NCBI GenBank assembly: GCA_030424865.1
Contig: JAUHVR010000028.1
Location: 1 to 49,651 of the forward strand
Direction: 5' to 3'
Origin: Alphaproteobacteria bacterium
Lineage (GTDB): Bacteria > Pseudomonadota > Alphaproteobacteria > Rhodobacterales > Rhodobacteraceae
DNA length: 49,651 bases
Within the stretch, counting starts at the first letter, position 1, and the number at the start of each line of letters is the position of its first letter. A program made the translations under genes and the position numbers. The notes beneath the pieces were generated by a model that was not told the origin of the DNA, did not search any database, and was given only the letters and a program-made list of their open reading frames with translations. Below, one piece after another: positions 16,645 through 24,467 of this stretch.

Positions 16645-17634
16645 TTAGGCTTTGGCGGCTGCGAAGATCCGGTCAATCATCTCTTGCGTGCCTTTCGAGA
16701 ACTCCAGCGGGCAATCATACGGCACCCCGTCAAGAACGGAGTTGTTGAACGCCTCGACCTGCAGCACATAATGATTGTCCCCCGGGAACCGGTGTTCGGT
16801 CACCGTCGGACCATGACCGTTCTTGCCGTTCTGGTGCACTTCGACGCGTGCCGGACCAAACACCAAAGGGTTGAAAGGCGCTGTCAGGCGAATCACTCCC
16901 TCGGTCCCATGAAATGTCATGTCCTGCCAGGGCGCCATGCGCATCGAGACGACGCCGGTGTAGTGGAACGACGGGAACTGCGCGGTGACATGAGACCAGA
17001 CATCAACGCCGTTTTCCCAGCGAATCTCGGTCGACAGGATCTTTTCGGGTTCTTCGCCGGTCACGAAACGCGTGGCACCGTAGATGTAAACTCCGATGTC
17101 GGGGATTGCCCCGCCCCCAGTCGACGCCGTGTTGCGGATGTTGCCCGGATCCCCGCTGTTGTCATAGGAAAACGCCCCCGAGACCCGCTGCAACGCGCCG
17201 ATTGCGCCGTCTTGCACCAGCCGACGAGCGGTTTTCCATTGGGGGTGCTGCACGATCATGTAAGCCTCGGCGGCCAGAAGACCCGTTTGATCACGCAGCG
17301 CAATCACTTGGTCAAATTCCGGCGCCGTCATCGCCAATGGCTTTTCGACCAGCACATGTTTGCCCGCCTTCAGCGCCTTCATGGCCCATTCGACGTGCAG
17401 GTGGTTTGGCAGCGGAACATAGACCGCGTCGATCTCGGTGTCGTTCAGAAGCGCGTCATAGTCCGAGTGGACCCGCAAGTTGGGCTGGAATGCCTTGAAG
17501 CCTGCAGCTTTTTCCGCGGACGAGGTCGCAAGCGCCGCGAATTCACCGCGTTGCGCCATGTGGATGGCCGGCGCCATCTGATTGCGCGCAAAATTCGCCG
17601 CGCCCAATACTCCCCAACGAACATGTCCCGCCAT
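16645..17634 (-). CDS. Gfo/Idh/MocA-family NAD(P)-dependent oxidoreductase
   Basis: A 329-residue protein starting MAGHVRWGVLGAANFARNQM, with a Rossmann GxxGxAxxA-like nucleotide site at the N-terminus. The conserved EKPLAMT motif (KHVLVEKPLA, about residue 93 onward) contains the catalytic lysine of the family. The C-terminal sheet domain includes GGGAIPDIGVYIYGATRFV, matching the GG-x-D-x-GxY pattern. It would oxidise or reduce a sugar or cyclitol; the substrate is not evident. It converges on phaZ across that gene's terminator. Confidence 0.9.
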   Translation of the reverse strand: MAGHVRWGVLGAANFARNQMAPAIHMAQRGEFAALATSSAEKAAGFKAFQPNLRVHSDYDALLNDTEIDAVYVPLPNHLHVEWAMKALKAGKHVLVEKPLAMTAPEFDQVIALRDQTGLLAAEAYMIVQHPQWKTARRLVQDGAIGALQRVSGAFSYDNSGDPGNIRNTASTGGGAIPDIGVYIYGATRFVTGEEPEKILSTEIRWENGVDVWSHVTAQFPSFHYTGVVSMRMAPWQDMTFHGTEGVIRLTAPFNPLVFGPARVEVHQNGKNGHGPTVTEHRFPGDNHYVLQVEAFNNSVLDGVPYDCPLEFSKGTQEMIDRIFAAAKA

Positions 17635-17728
17635 CCTGACCTCCTCAGATGTGTTTCAGGTCTCAGATAGCGCGAACATTATTGATAAAAAAGGGGGCGT
17701 CGGGCCATTTGGGCCAAGTCCACTGTGC

Positions 17729-18007
17729 TCAGTCCTTGGTTTCGTCCCAGGGGAAGGGCCGCGCCTCGCTTGCGCCGGTCAAGTATTTGACCGCATGGCC
17801 TGTCCAGACGGACACTGTCTGGCCAAATTCGGCAATGCGGGCGTTCGCCTCGCCATTCAGGGCTCGCCAGAGAATCTGAATGATCGCCATGATCCACAAG
17901 GCGGTTTCCGCCAGCGCGAACAGGACAAGCAACACGACTGCGGACAGAATCCGCATCCAGATCGAATCGCCGCCGGTGTCAGTGGTTGGAGTGTGCAAGT
18001 CGTTCAT
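17729..18007 (-). CDS. DUF4389-family small membrane protein
   Basis: A 92-residue protein with two hydrophobic stretches (about residues 17-34 and 36-48). The family pattern is LWxxALIQxLxRxLNGExNxRIAxFG, then a C-terminal YLTGASEARPFPWDE close to the conserved S-E-x-PFPF ending of DUF4389 proteins. Function is unknown. It is transcribed in the same direction as rpoH, about 140 bases downstream, with a perfect hairpin between them. Confidence 0.8.
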   Translation of the reverse strand: MNDLHTPTTDTGGDSIWMRILSAVVLLVLFALAETALWIMAIIQILWRALNGEANARIAEFGQTVSVWTGHAVKYLTGASEARPFPWDETKD

Positions 18008-18093
18008 CTGTGATCTCCCAACACGAAAAATCCGTGAAGCCTAAATAGGGGATATGCGGTCACGCGTCTTTGACACGGCGCAAATCTGCTGTG

Positions 18094-18118
18094 TCTCGCG
18101 CCGAGGTTCGGCGCGAGA
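18094..18118. terminator. Perfect hairpin downstream of rpoH, possible terminator
   Basis: TCTCGCGCCGA and TCGGCGCGAGA form an 11-base perfect stem around GGT. No T tract follows on the minus strand, so this may be an RNA-stabilising 3' end rather than a classical terminator. Confidence 0.45.
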
Positions 18119-18147
18119 TTGGGGTTCAGGCTGTTTGGTGGTCTTGC

Positions 18148-19044
18148 TCAGGCGCGGGCCAGCATGCCCTGTTCCTTGGCCAGATCCCGCATGCGCTTCT
18201 GCAGCTTTTCAAAAGCGCGCACTTCGATCTGGCGAATCCGCTCGCGGCTGACATCATACTGCCCCGAAAGCTCTTCCAGTGTGACCGGCTGTTCCGACAG
18301 ACGGCGCTGGGTCAGAATGTCCTTTTCACGATCATTCAGCACCTCAAGCGCCTGGGCCAGCAGTTCGCGCCGCGCCTCAAGCTCGTCACGCGCCTCGTAA
18401 TCGCCGGCCTGGTCGGCATCTTCGTCTTCCAGCCAGTCCTGCCACTGCATCGAGCCTTCGCCGTCACTGCTGACGGTGGCATTGAGCGAGGCATCGCCGC
18501 CCGACAGACGCCGGTTCATGCTGATCACTTCGGCCTCGGTCACGCCAAGGTCATTGGCGATCTTCTCGACATGTTCGGGGCGCAAGTCGCCCTCTTCCAG
18601 AGCACCAATGCGGTTCTTGGCCTTGCGCAGGTTGAAGAACAGCTTCTTTTGCGCCGAGGTTGTGCCAAGTTTCACAAGGCTCCAGGACCGCAGGATATAT
18701 TCCTGGATCGAGGCGCGGATCCACCACATGGCATAGGTCGCGAGGCGGAAGCCCTTTTCGGGGTCAAAGCGTTTGACGGCCTGCATCAGGCCCACATTCG
18801 CCTCGGAAATCACTTCGGCCTGTGGCAGTCCGTAGCCGCGATAGCCCATGGCGATCTTGGCCGCCAGGCGCAGGTGGCTGGTGACCATCTTGTGGGCCGC
18901 CGCACTGTCCTGTTCTTCGACCCAGCGCTTGGCCAGCATGTATTCTTCTTCCGGTTCCAGAAGTGGGAACTTGCGGATTTCCTGCAAATAACGGCTCAGG
19001 CCCGCTTCCGGAGAAGGTGCTGGCAAATTTGCGTAGTTACTCAT
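18148..19044 (-). CDS. rpoH: Heat-shock RNA polymerase sigma factor RpoH
   Basis: A 298-residue sigma-32-type factor. Region 2 reads SEANVGLMQAVKRFDPEKGFRL and then ATYAMWWIRASIQEYILRSW. The RpoH box (KKLFFNLRK, about 132-141) distinguishes it from housekeeping sigma. Region 4.2 is DVSRERIRQIEVRAFEKLQ near the C-terminus. It directs RNA polymerase to heat-shock and, in Rhodobacterales, oxidative-stress promoters. Paralogues are common in this order, so RpoH1 or RpoH2 cannot be settled here. A GGAGGGA ribosome site precedes ATG 19044. Confidence 0.95.
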   Translation of the reverse strand: MSNYANLPAPSPEAGLSRYLQEIRKFPLLEPEEEYMLAKRWVEEQDSAAAHKMVTSHLRLAAKIAMGYRGYGLPQAEVISEANVGLMQAVKRFDPEKGFRLATYAMWWIRASIQEYILRSWSLVKLGTTSAQKKLFFNLRKAKNRIGALEEGDLRPEHVEKIANDLGVTEAEVISMNRRLSGGDASLNATVSSDGEGSMQWQDWLEDEDADQAGDYEARDELEARRELLAQALEVLNDREKDILTQRRLSEQPVTLEELSGQYDVSRERIRQIEVRAFEKLQKRMRDLAKEQGMLARA

Positions 19045-19353
19045 CCCTGTCCCTCCAATGTTTAGGGGCTTAACATCCAGATAGGAAGGCGGCGGACCCC
19101 TTTCAAGGGCCGTACACCGTTTTCGCTAACGTTGACTTAATCAGTCCAACCGAAATCGAACAGACACGTTACCGTGCGCTCACGCACATGTGCCGAGCCT
19201 GTAACGTTGAATAGTGTGTCGCGCACAATTTCAGGCATCACAACATCGAAATCCATACGGTTTCGCATAGTCGAAATTCAATTTCGGTGGATTTCAATGC
19301 AACAGCGCATGGATCAGAAGATCCACATGTTTCTCAGATCCAAGGTTCTTGTC
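19045..19353. other. Intergenic region between rpoH and the DUF4386 gene
   Basis: About 309 bases. The rpoH promoter lies at 19079-19107. The rest is less G+C-rich than its surroundings and holds several in-frame ATGs (19297, 19309, 19327) that could extend the next gene. No RNA gene or repeat was recognised. Confidence 0.5.
19079..19107 (-). promoter_or_regulatory. rpoH promoter, heat-shock-like
   Basis: Minus strand CTTGAAA (19101-19107), a 16-base spacer and CTATCT (19079-19084). It fits alphaproteobacterial sigma-32 promoters and also passes as a sigma-70 promoter. It is placed about 35 bases upstream of the rpoH start. Confidence 0.5.
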
Positions 19354-20022
19354 ATGCAAACTACTCTGACTGCCACGTCCCCGCTTCGTTTGCCCAAGCC
19401 CACCCTACCTCGCATTGCGGGCCTGTTGTATCTTGTCATCATTGTTGCCGGCATCTGGTCCGAGGTCTTTGCTCGCGGCGCGCTCGTTACTACTGACGCC
19501 TTCGCCACCGCCGCCAACATCACCGATCAGATGCCGCTGTTTCGGCTCAGCCTGCTGGCGGATGTGGTCATGATCCTCGCCGATATCGCCCTGGCCCTTG
19601 TGTTCCTGTCGATCTTTCGGGTGACTGCCCCGGGGCTGGCCATCGCGGCGATGACCTTTCGCCTTGCCCAGGCCGCGACCATCGCGGCCAGCCTGGTTCT
19701 TTTGGCCACGGTTCCCTGGCTCTTGCAGAACGGGCGCGCCGAGGACGCCCAACTGATGATCGAGGCGCACGGTCTTGGCTATGACATCGGGCTGATCTTC
19801 TTTGCCGTCAACAGCATGATCATGTCCGCGCTGCTGCTGCACAGCCGGGCGCCGGTGATCCTTGCCGTCGGTGTTGCCGCCGCGGGCCTCGTCTACCTGG
19901 CAGGCAGCCTGTCGCTGCTGTTGGCGCCCGAACTCAACGCGCTCATGCAACCGGCGTACCTGGTGCCCTTTTTGGCCGAAACCGGCCTATGCCTTTGGTT
20001 GCTGGTTCGCGGACGGGTCTGA
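19354..20022 (+). CDS. DUF4386-family integral membrane protein
   Basis: A 222-residue protein with about six hydrophobic helices, beginning MQTTLTATSPLRLPKPTLPRIAGLLYLVIIVAGIWSE. The LPRIAGLLYLVIIVAGIxxE start and the later HGLGYDIGLIFFAVNSMIMSALL segment fit DUF4386 proteins. Function is unknown. The ATG at 19354 is chosen because it begins the family-like N-terminus; upstream ATGs in frame are possible. It converges on rluD across a run of perfect hairpins. Confidence 0.75.
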   Translation: MQTTLTATSPLRLPKPTLPRIAGLLYLVIIVAGIWSEVFARGALVTTDAFATAANITDQMPLFRLSLLADVVMILADIALALVFLSIFRVTAPGLAIAAMTFRLAQAATIAASLVLLATVPWLLQNGRAEDAQLMIEAHGLGYDIGLIFFAVNSMIMSALLLHSRAPVILAVGVAAAGLVYLAGSLSLLLAPELNALMQPAYLVPFLAETGLCLWLLVRGRV

Positions 20023-20042
20023 CCGGCTCAAGTGATCAGAGG

Positions 20043-20112
20043 TCGTTTTCCGGCACGGAAAACGATCCTGAAAACGAATGTTTTCAGTCCCGGAATTCTT
20101 GAAGAATTCCGG
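20043..20112. repeat. Three consecutive perfect inverted repeats
   Basis: TCGTTTTCCG/CGGAAAACGA (20043-20065), CTGAAAAC/GTTTTCAG (20068-20087) and CCGGAATTCTT/AAGAATTCCGG (20090-20112) follow each other with 2-base gaps between convergent genes. They may act as a bidirectional transcription stop or a mobile palindromic repeat. Confidence 0.75.
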
Positions 20113-20121
20113 TTCGCGTCG

Positions 20122-21147
20122 TTACTGCGCCAACGCCGAAAGCAGGGCTTGCATGTCATCTGGTAAAGGCGAGGTGAAGTGCAAAATCTCGCCGCTGCCC
20201 GGATGTTCAAACCCCAACTCGGCGGCATGCAGCGCCTGGCGGTCGAAACCGGCCAAAGCCTCTTGCCCGGCATCGCTCAAGGCCCCCTTGGCCACACGCC
20301 GCCGCCCACCATAGACCGGATCGCCGATCAAACCGTGCCCCGCGTGGGCCATATGCACCCGGATCTGATGGGTGCGCCCGGTTTCCAATCGGCATTCCAC
20401 CAGTGCCACCACAGGCGGCGTGCCAAAAGACTGCAAAAGCGTCGCCCGCGTGACCGCGTGCCGCCCGCCCGAGAAACAGACCGCCTGCTTTTGCCGATCC
20501 GTCTTGTGCCGCGCCAGTTGCGTGGTCACCTTGATCGTCGCGCCTTTCTCGACGGAAACCCCGCGCACCCCCCGCAACCGGGGGTCGCCCACATCGGGCA
20601 CACCCCAGACGACCGCGCGGTAAGACCGCTGCACCGTGTGCGCCGCGAACTGCCCGGACAACCCGTGATGCGCCCGGTCGGTCTTGGCAACGACCAAAAG
20701 CCCGCTGGTGTCCTTGTCGATGCGGTGCACGATGCCCGGTCGCTTCTCGCCGCCGACGCCAGAAAGCGCGCCGCCGAAATGATGCAGCAGGGCATTCACC
20801 AGCGTACCGCCCGGCGTGCCAGGGGCCGGATGCACGACCATGCCCGCAGGCTTGTCGACAACGATCAGGTCTTCATCCTCGTAAAGCACCACCAGCGGGA
20901 TATCTTCGGGACCGATGTGGCTTTCTTCGGCCTCGGGCACCTTGACCTCGATCACGTCACCCTCGGCCACTTTGGTCTTGGCATCGCCCAGGACCTCTCC
21001 CCCGCGCGAAACCGCGCCTTCGGCGATCAGCCGCGCCAGACGGGTGCGCGACAGCGCCGCGCTCTCTGGCACATCACGCGAAAGCGCCTTATCAAGGCGC
21101 GACGGCGGGTTTGGCCCGATGGTCACGTGCAACACGGTGGATGCCAT
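20122..21147 (-). CDS. rluD: Ribosomal large subunit pseudouridine synthase D-like
   Basis: A 341-residue RluA/RluD-family enzyme that isomerises uridines in 23S rRNA. An N-terminal S4 RNA-binding domain (about 16-60, RLDKALSRD to GGEVLGD) precedes the catalytic domain. The essential aspartate is Asp144 in HRIDKDTSGL, and GRTHQIRVHMAHAGHGLIGDPVYG is the second signature. Start ATG 21147 has a GGAG ribosome site. The start codon shares the tetramer CATG with the divergent DUF6476 gene. The paralogue identity (RluD rather than RluC/RluA) is likely but not proven. Confidence 0.88.
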   Translation of the reverse strand: MASTVLHVTIGPNPPSRLDKALSRDVPESAALSRTRLARLIAEGAVSRGGEVLGDAKTKVAEGDVIEVKVPEAEESHIGPEDIPLVVLYEDEDLIVVDKPAGMVVHPAPGTPGGTLVNALLHHFGGALSGVGGEKRPGIVHRIDKDTSGLLVVAKTDRAHHGLSGQFAAHTVQRSYRAVVWGVPDVGDPRLRGVRGVSVEKGATIKVTTQLARHKTDRQKQAVCFSGGRHAVTRATLLQSFGTPPVVALVECRLETGRTHQIRVHMAHAGHGLIGDPVYGGRRRVAKGALSDAGQEALAGFDRQALHAAELGFEHPGSGEILHFTSPLPDDMQALLSALAQ

Positions 21148-21451
21148 GAACGATACTCCTGAAACCGATCCCGTCGACGAGCCGGCCAATCTGAAATTCC
21201 TGCGTCTGCTGGTCACCGTCCTGACGGGAACCATGATTGCTGGGCTTCTAGTGATCCTGACGCTGATTGTCATCCGCTATACCGACCGCCGCACCCCCCT
21301 GCCCGAGGTCATCACCCTGCCCGATGGCGCCAAGGCCGCGACCTTTACCTACGGGCCGGACTGGTATGCTGTGGTCACGACGGACGACCGGATCCTGATC
21401 TTCAACCGCGAAACCGGCAAACTGGCACAGACCATCCAGATCGACCCCTAG
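21146..21451 (+). CDS. DUF6476-family single-pass membrane protein
   Basis: A 101-residue protein, MNDTPETDPVDEPANLKFLR, with one membrane helix at about 20-44 and a C-terminal domain (EVITLPDGAKAATFTYGPDW and DDRILIFNRETGKLAQTI) that resembles a small beta-sheet module. Function is unknown. Its start codon overlaps the divergent rluD start by two bases, so each gene's ribosome site lies inside the other's coding sequence. Confidence 0.8.
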   Translation: MNDTPETDPVDEPANLKFLRLLVTVLTGTMIAGLLVILTLIVIRYTDRRTPLPEVITLPDGAKAATFTYGPDWYAVVTTDDRILIFNRETGKLAQTIQIDP

Positions 21452-21523
21452 ACACTTTGCGCAAGAACCGGGTCGCTGTCGGTCCGGGTCCAAGGCAGTC
21501 TGGGGCCTCCACTGGAGGGTGCC

Positions 21524-22117
21524 ATGCTGGATGTCTTGCCTGCACTTTTGCTGTTTCTTTTCCCGCTGGCCTACAGTCCCGGCCCGGGGAACCTGTTCTT
21601 TGCCGCCAACTGTGCGCGGTTTGGCTTTGTCGCGACACTGCCCGCGAACCTTGGGTATCACCTCGCCACATGGCTGGTGACCTTTGGCATCGGGCTTAGC
21701 GCGCAGGTGGTTCTGACCTCGGGCGCGCTGGCCTTTGAAATCCTGCGCTACGCAGGCACGGCCTATGTCCTGTGGATCGCCATCAGGATGATCCGGTCTG
21801 ACGTCCTGACGTCAGGCCAGAGGGCCCGAACGGCCGGTCTCTGGGATGGCGCACTGTTGTTGCTGCTGAATCCCAAGGCCTTTGTCATCATCGGCCTGAT
21901 GTTCACGCAATTCACTCCGCAAAACACCGGTGCCTCACTGGGGTTTGTCATGGGTGTGACCACGGCCTTTATGCTGAACAATCTGGTCGCCTTTGTGATC
22001 TGGACGCTCTTTGGCGCGCAGATCGGCAAGCTTTTTCGCTCTGCCCGCGCGGGGCGTGCCCTGAACATCGGTCTGGGCGGCCTTCTCGCGTCGGTTGCCC
22101 TGTGGATGGCCTTGTAA
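21524..22117 (+). CDS. LysE/RhtB-family amino acid exporter
   Basis: A 197-residue membrane protein with about six helices. The N-terminal FPLAYSPGPGNLFFAANCARFG carries the PGPxN motif diagnostic of LysE/RhtB translocators, and LLNPKAFVIIGLMFTQF matches the conserved NPKA segment. It would export an amino acid or derivative; the substrate is unknown. A GGAGGG ribosome site precedes the ATG. It converges on the RpiR regulator gene with 7 bases between them. Confidence 0.88.
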   Translation: MLDVLPALLLFLFPLAYSPGPGNLFFAANCARFGFVATLPANLGYHLATWLVTFGIGLSAQVVLTSGALAFEILRYAGTAYVLWIAIRMIRSDVLTSGQRARTAGLWDGALLLLLNPKAFVIIGLMFTQFTPQNTGASLGFVMGVTTAFMLNNLVAFVIWTLFGAQIGKLFRSARAGRALNIGLGGLLASVALWMAL

Positions 22118-22124
22118 CGCCGCC

Positions 22125-22979
22125 TCAGGTGAACTTGCGAAAGAGCTTTGTTTCGTCAAAGGCCGCTTCCAGCGCGTCCGTCCGGTCCTTGACCGTCTCC
22201 CACAAGGCCTCTTGCACGGCCGCGATGGCGCATTCCAGCAGCAGCATCAGTGGCAACCCGCTGTCCCAGGCCGAAGGCACGGCAATCCGTCCCGCAAAGG
22301 TCAGCGTCGCAATTCGATGGATGGGCGAGCGCCACTGATCGGTGAACAGCACGATCTTCGCTCCTCGCGCGTGACACATCTGCGCCAGCTGCAGGGTCGT
22401 GTTTTCGTAGCGTCGCACATCGCAGATCACCACAACGTCGCCCTCTTTCACATCCAGCAGATCATGCGGCCAGGCCCCGCCCGAGGCCACGCGGCGCACC
22501 AGGGGCCGGATCATTTGAAGGTGCAGATAGAGATATTGCGCGAGGGTCCCGGTGATCCGCCCGCCAGCAATAAAGATCGTCCGATCCGGATCGCCCAGTA
22601 GCGCACAGAACTGGTCAAAATCCTTTGGGCTGATCTCGTCCAGACTGCGTTGCTGGTTCTCGATGGCCTGCCGCCCATAGCGGTTCAGGATGTGTTCATC
22701 CGGCAGTTCGGTCTTCCACACGTTCCGCTTGGCAACCGGGTCAAGGATCATCTCCTTCAACTCGCCACGCAGCGCCGTCTGGAATTGCGGAAACCCGTCG
22801 AACCCCGCCTTTTGCAGCATTCGCGTCACGGTCGTGGTTGAGACAGAGGCCGCGCTGGCCAGCTCGGTGATGCTGCCCAGACCCACGATCGGATAGTCAT
22901 CCAGCAGCGTGTTCAGCAGTTGCCGCTCGCTGGGGGTCATCTGGTCACGACATTGCAGCAGTCTGTCAGAAACGGTCAT
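22125..22979 (-). CDS. MurR/RpiR-family transcriptional regulator
   Basis: A 284-residue regulator with an N-terminal HTH_6 domain (about 1-75, SITELASAASVSTTTVTRMLQKAGFDGFPQFQ) and a C-terminal SIS domain (IFIAGGRITGTLAQYLYLHL, about 125-250) that normally binds a phosphosugar or other small ligand. Start ATG 22979 is used; an open frame runs further upstream but overlaps the operator region. It is divergent from the N-formylglutamate amidohydrolase/TRAP operon, so it is the probable regulator of that operon, binding the dyad near 23057-23081. Confidence 0.88.
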   Translation of the reverse strand: MTVSDRLLQCRDQMTPSERQLLNTLLDDYPIVGLGSITELASAASVSTTTVTRMLQKAGFDGFPQFQTALRGELKEMILDPVAKRNVWKTELPDEHILNRYGRQAIENQQRSLDEISPKDFDQFCALLGDPDRTIFIAGGRITGTLAQYLYLHLQMIRPLVRRVASGGAWPHDLLDVKEGDVVVICDVRRYENTTLQLAQMCHARGAKIVLFTDQWRSPIHRIATLTFAGRIAVPSAWDSGLPLMLLLECAIAAVQEALWETVKDRTDALEAAFDETKLFRKFT

Positions 22980-23002
22980 CACTGGTCCGGGTGCGGTTGA
23001 GT

Positions 23003-23083
23003 TGTCAAATTTTGAACAGACCCCACATTCTTGTGGAGATTTTTTCAGGTACAATATTGACAGCTCGCGCGAGCCTGTCAAAT
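23003..23083. promoter_or_regulatory. Operator region between RpiR regulator and amine operon
   Basis: TTGACAG (23057-23063) and CTGTCAA (23075-23081) are inverted around CTCGCGCGAG, itself a palindrome, with one extra base. A further TGTCAAAT copy lies at 23003-23010, repeating 23076-23083. This is a plausible binding site for the divergent RpiR protein, and TTGACA may also serve as a -35 box. Confidence 0.55.
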
Positions 23084-23091
23084 ATTTTGCC

Positions 23092-23889
23092 ATGAACATG
23101 GATGCAGATTCGAAATCAGAGGCAGTGACGGGCGACTTCGGAGAGGTCGTACGCGTCGAGGCATCCTCGTCCACGCCCTCAGTCCTGATTGTCTGCGAAC
23201 ATGCCTCAAACCGAATTCCCCAACATTTGCAATCTCTTGGCGTGACGGACGACGTCGCGCACAGCCACGTCGCCTGGGACCCGGGCGCTTTGGGCGTGGC
23301 GCAGGCCCTGCTCAGCCGACTGCCTGGAGTTCTTGTTGCCGGAGGCGTGTCCCGGCTTGTCTACGACTGCAACCGGCCGCCCGAGGCCGCCAGCGCGGTG
23401 CCCGAAAAAAGCGAAATCTACCAGATCCCCGGCAATACCGGTCTGAGCGCCAAGGCCCGCGGCGACCGCGTGGCCAAGGTCTATGATCCGTTTTCGGAAA
23501 CGGTATCCCATCAGATCGCAACCCACGCCGCATCACTGACGGCCATGGTCACCGTCCACAGTTTCACACCCGTCTTCCATGGCGAAGCGCGCTCCGTCGA
23601 ACTGGGCGTTCTGCACGGAAAAGATGATCTTCTGGCGCTGGACATGCTGGCGAAACAGCCTGCCCCCGCGCCCTACACCATCCGCCTGAACGAGCCCTAT
23701 TCGGCCAGCGACGGCGTGGCCCATACGCTGGACAAGCACGGGGTCGCCAACGGTTTGCCCAACGTGATGCTGGAAATCCGCAACGACCTGATCCGCCAGG
23801 CGGCAGAGCAAGATGCGATGGCCGCTTTCCTTGCCCCTTGGATCGACGCCGCCCTGTCGGATCTGACAGTCGCAAAGGGGGTATCATGA
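23092..23889 (+). CDS. N-formylglutamate amidohydrolase-family protein
   Basis: A 265-residue FGase-family hydrolase. Recognisable segments are VCEHASNRIP, HVAWDPGALGVA, RLVYDCNRPPEA, MVTVHSFTPVF and LNEPYSASDGVAHTL; the acidic, histidine and asparagine residues in these build the zinc site. The known reaction is N-formylglutamate to glutamate and formate in histidine breakdown. No hut genes are nearby. Here it opens an operon with a TRAP importer and a gamma-glutamyl ligase, so hydrolysis of a gamma-glutamyl amide is a likelier role (inference). Its stop overlaps the dctQ start. Confidence 0.88.
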   Translation: MNMDADSKSEAVTGDFGEVVRVEASSSTPSVLIVCEHASNRIPQHLQSLGVTDDVAHSHVAWDPGALGVAQALLSRLPGVLVAGGVSRLVYDCNRPPEAASAVPEKSEIYQIPGNTGLSAKARGDRVAKVYDPFSETVSHQIATHAASLTAMVTVHSFTPVFHGEARSVELGVLHGKDDLLALDMLAKQPAPAPYTIRLNEPYSASDGVAHTLDKHGVANGLPNVMLEIRNDLIRQAAEQDAMAAFLAPWIDAALSDLTVAKGVS

Positions 23890-24467
23890 CCGCACTGCTG
23901 GCCATATCGCGCCGCGTCGACGGGCTGAGCCGTGTGATCGGCTGGGTCGTGATGTACAGCGTCTTCGTGCTGATGGGCATTCTTCTGTGGTCTTCGATTT
24001 CCAAGACCTTTTTTCTGCCATCGCTCTGGACGCTGGAAATGGCCCAGTTCTCGATGGTCGCCTACTACATGCTCGGCGGGCCGTATGCCCTGCTGGTCGG
24101 TGCAAACGTCCGGATGGACCTGTTCTATGGCGACTGGTCGCTCAGACGCAAAGCCACCATCGACTGCGTGACCGTGCTGTTCCTGATCTTCTACCTCGGC
24201 GTGCTGCTTTACGGCGCATTGGGCTCGACCGCCTATTCGCTGGGTTACTGGGGCACCGCGCCCATCGAATACTTCCTGGGCCTGATCACCGGCGCCGAAG
24301 AGATCGGCCGGATGGAGCGATCCTCAACCGCGTGGCGCCCCTACATCTGGCCGGTCAAGACCATCATGATCGTCGGCCTCTTCCTGATGCTGCTGCAGGC
24401 CTTGTCAGAGCTGATTAAGGACATCGCCCGCGCGTTGGGACATGACATTCCGGAGGCCCAGGCGTGA
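23886..24467 (+). CDS. dctQ: TRAP transporter small permease (DctQ)
   Basis: A 193-residue membrane protein with four hydrophobic helices. The pattern is typical of DctQ: VIGWVVMYSVFVLMGILLWSS, then LEMAQFSMVAYYMLGGPYALLVGANVRMDLFYG, where the charged R-M-D segment is conserved. It bridges the binding protein and the large permease. Its ATG overlaps the upstream stop (ATGA) and its stop overlaps the GTG of dctM. It is long for the family because of a loop around residues 125-155 (YWGTAPIEYFLGLITGAEE). Confidence 0.9.
   Translation: MTALLAISRRVDGLSRVIGWVVMYSVFVLMGILLWSSISKTFFLPSLWTLEMAQFSMVAYYMLGGPYALLVGANVRMDLFYGDWSLRRKATIDCVTVLFLIFYLGVLLYGALGSTAYSLGYWGTAPIEYFLGLITGAEEIGRMERSSTAWRPYIWPVKTIMIVGLFLMLLQALSELIKDIARALGHDIPEAQA

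Noticed and set aside
23092-23889. Histidine degradation (hutG) operon
   Set aside because: The FGase-like gene is unaccompanied by hutU, hutH, hutI or hutF; the neighbours fit amine metabolism.
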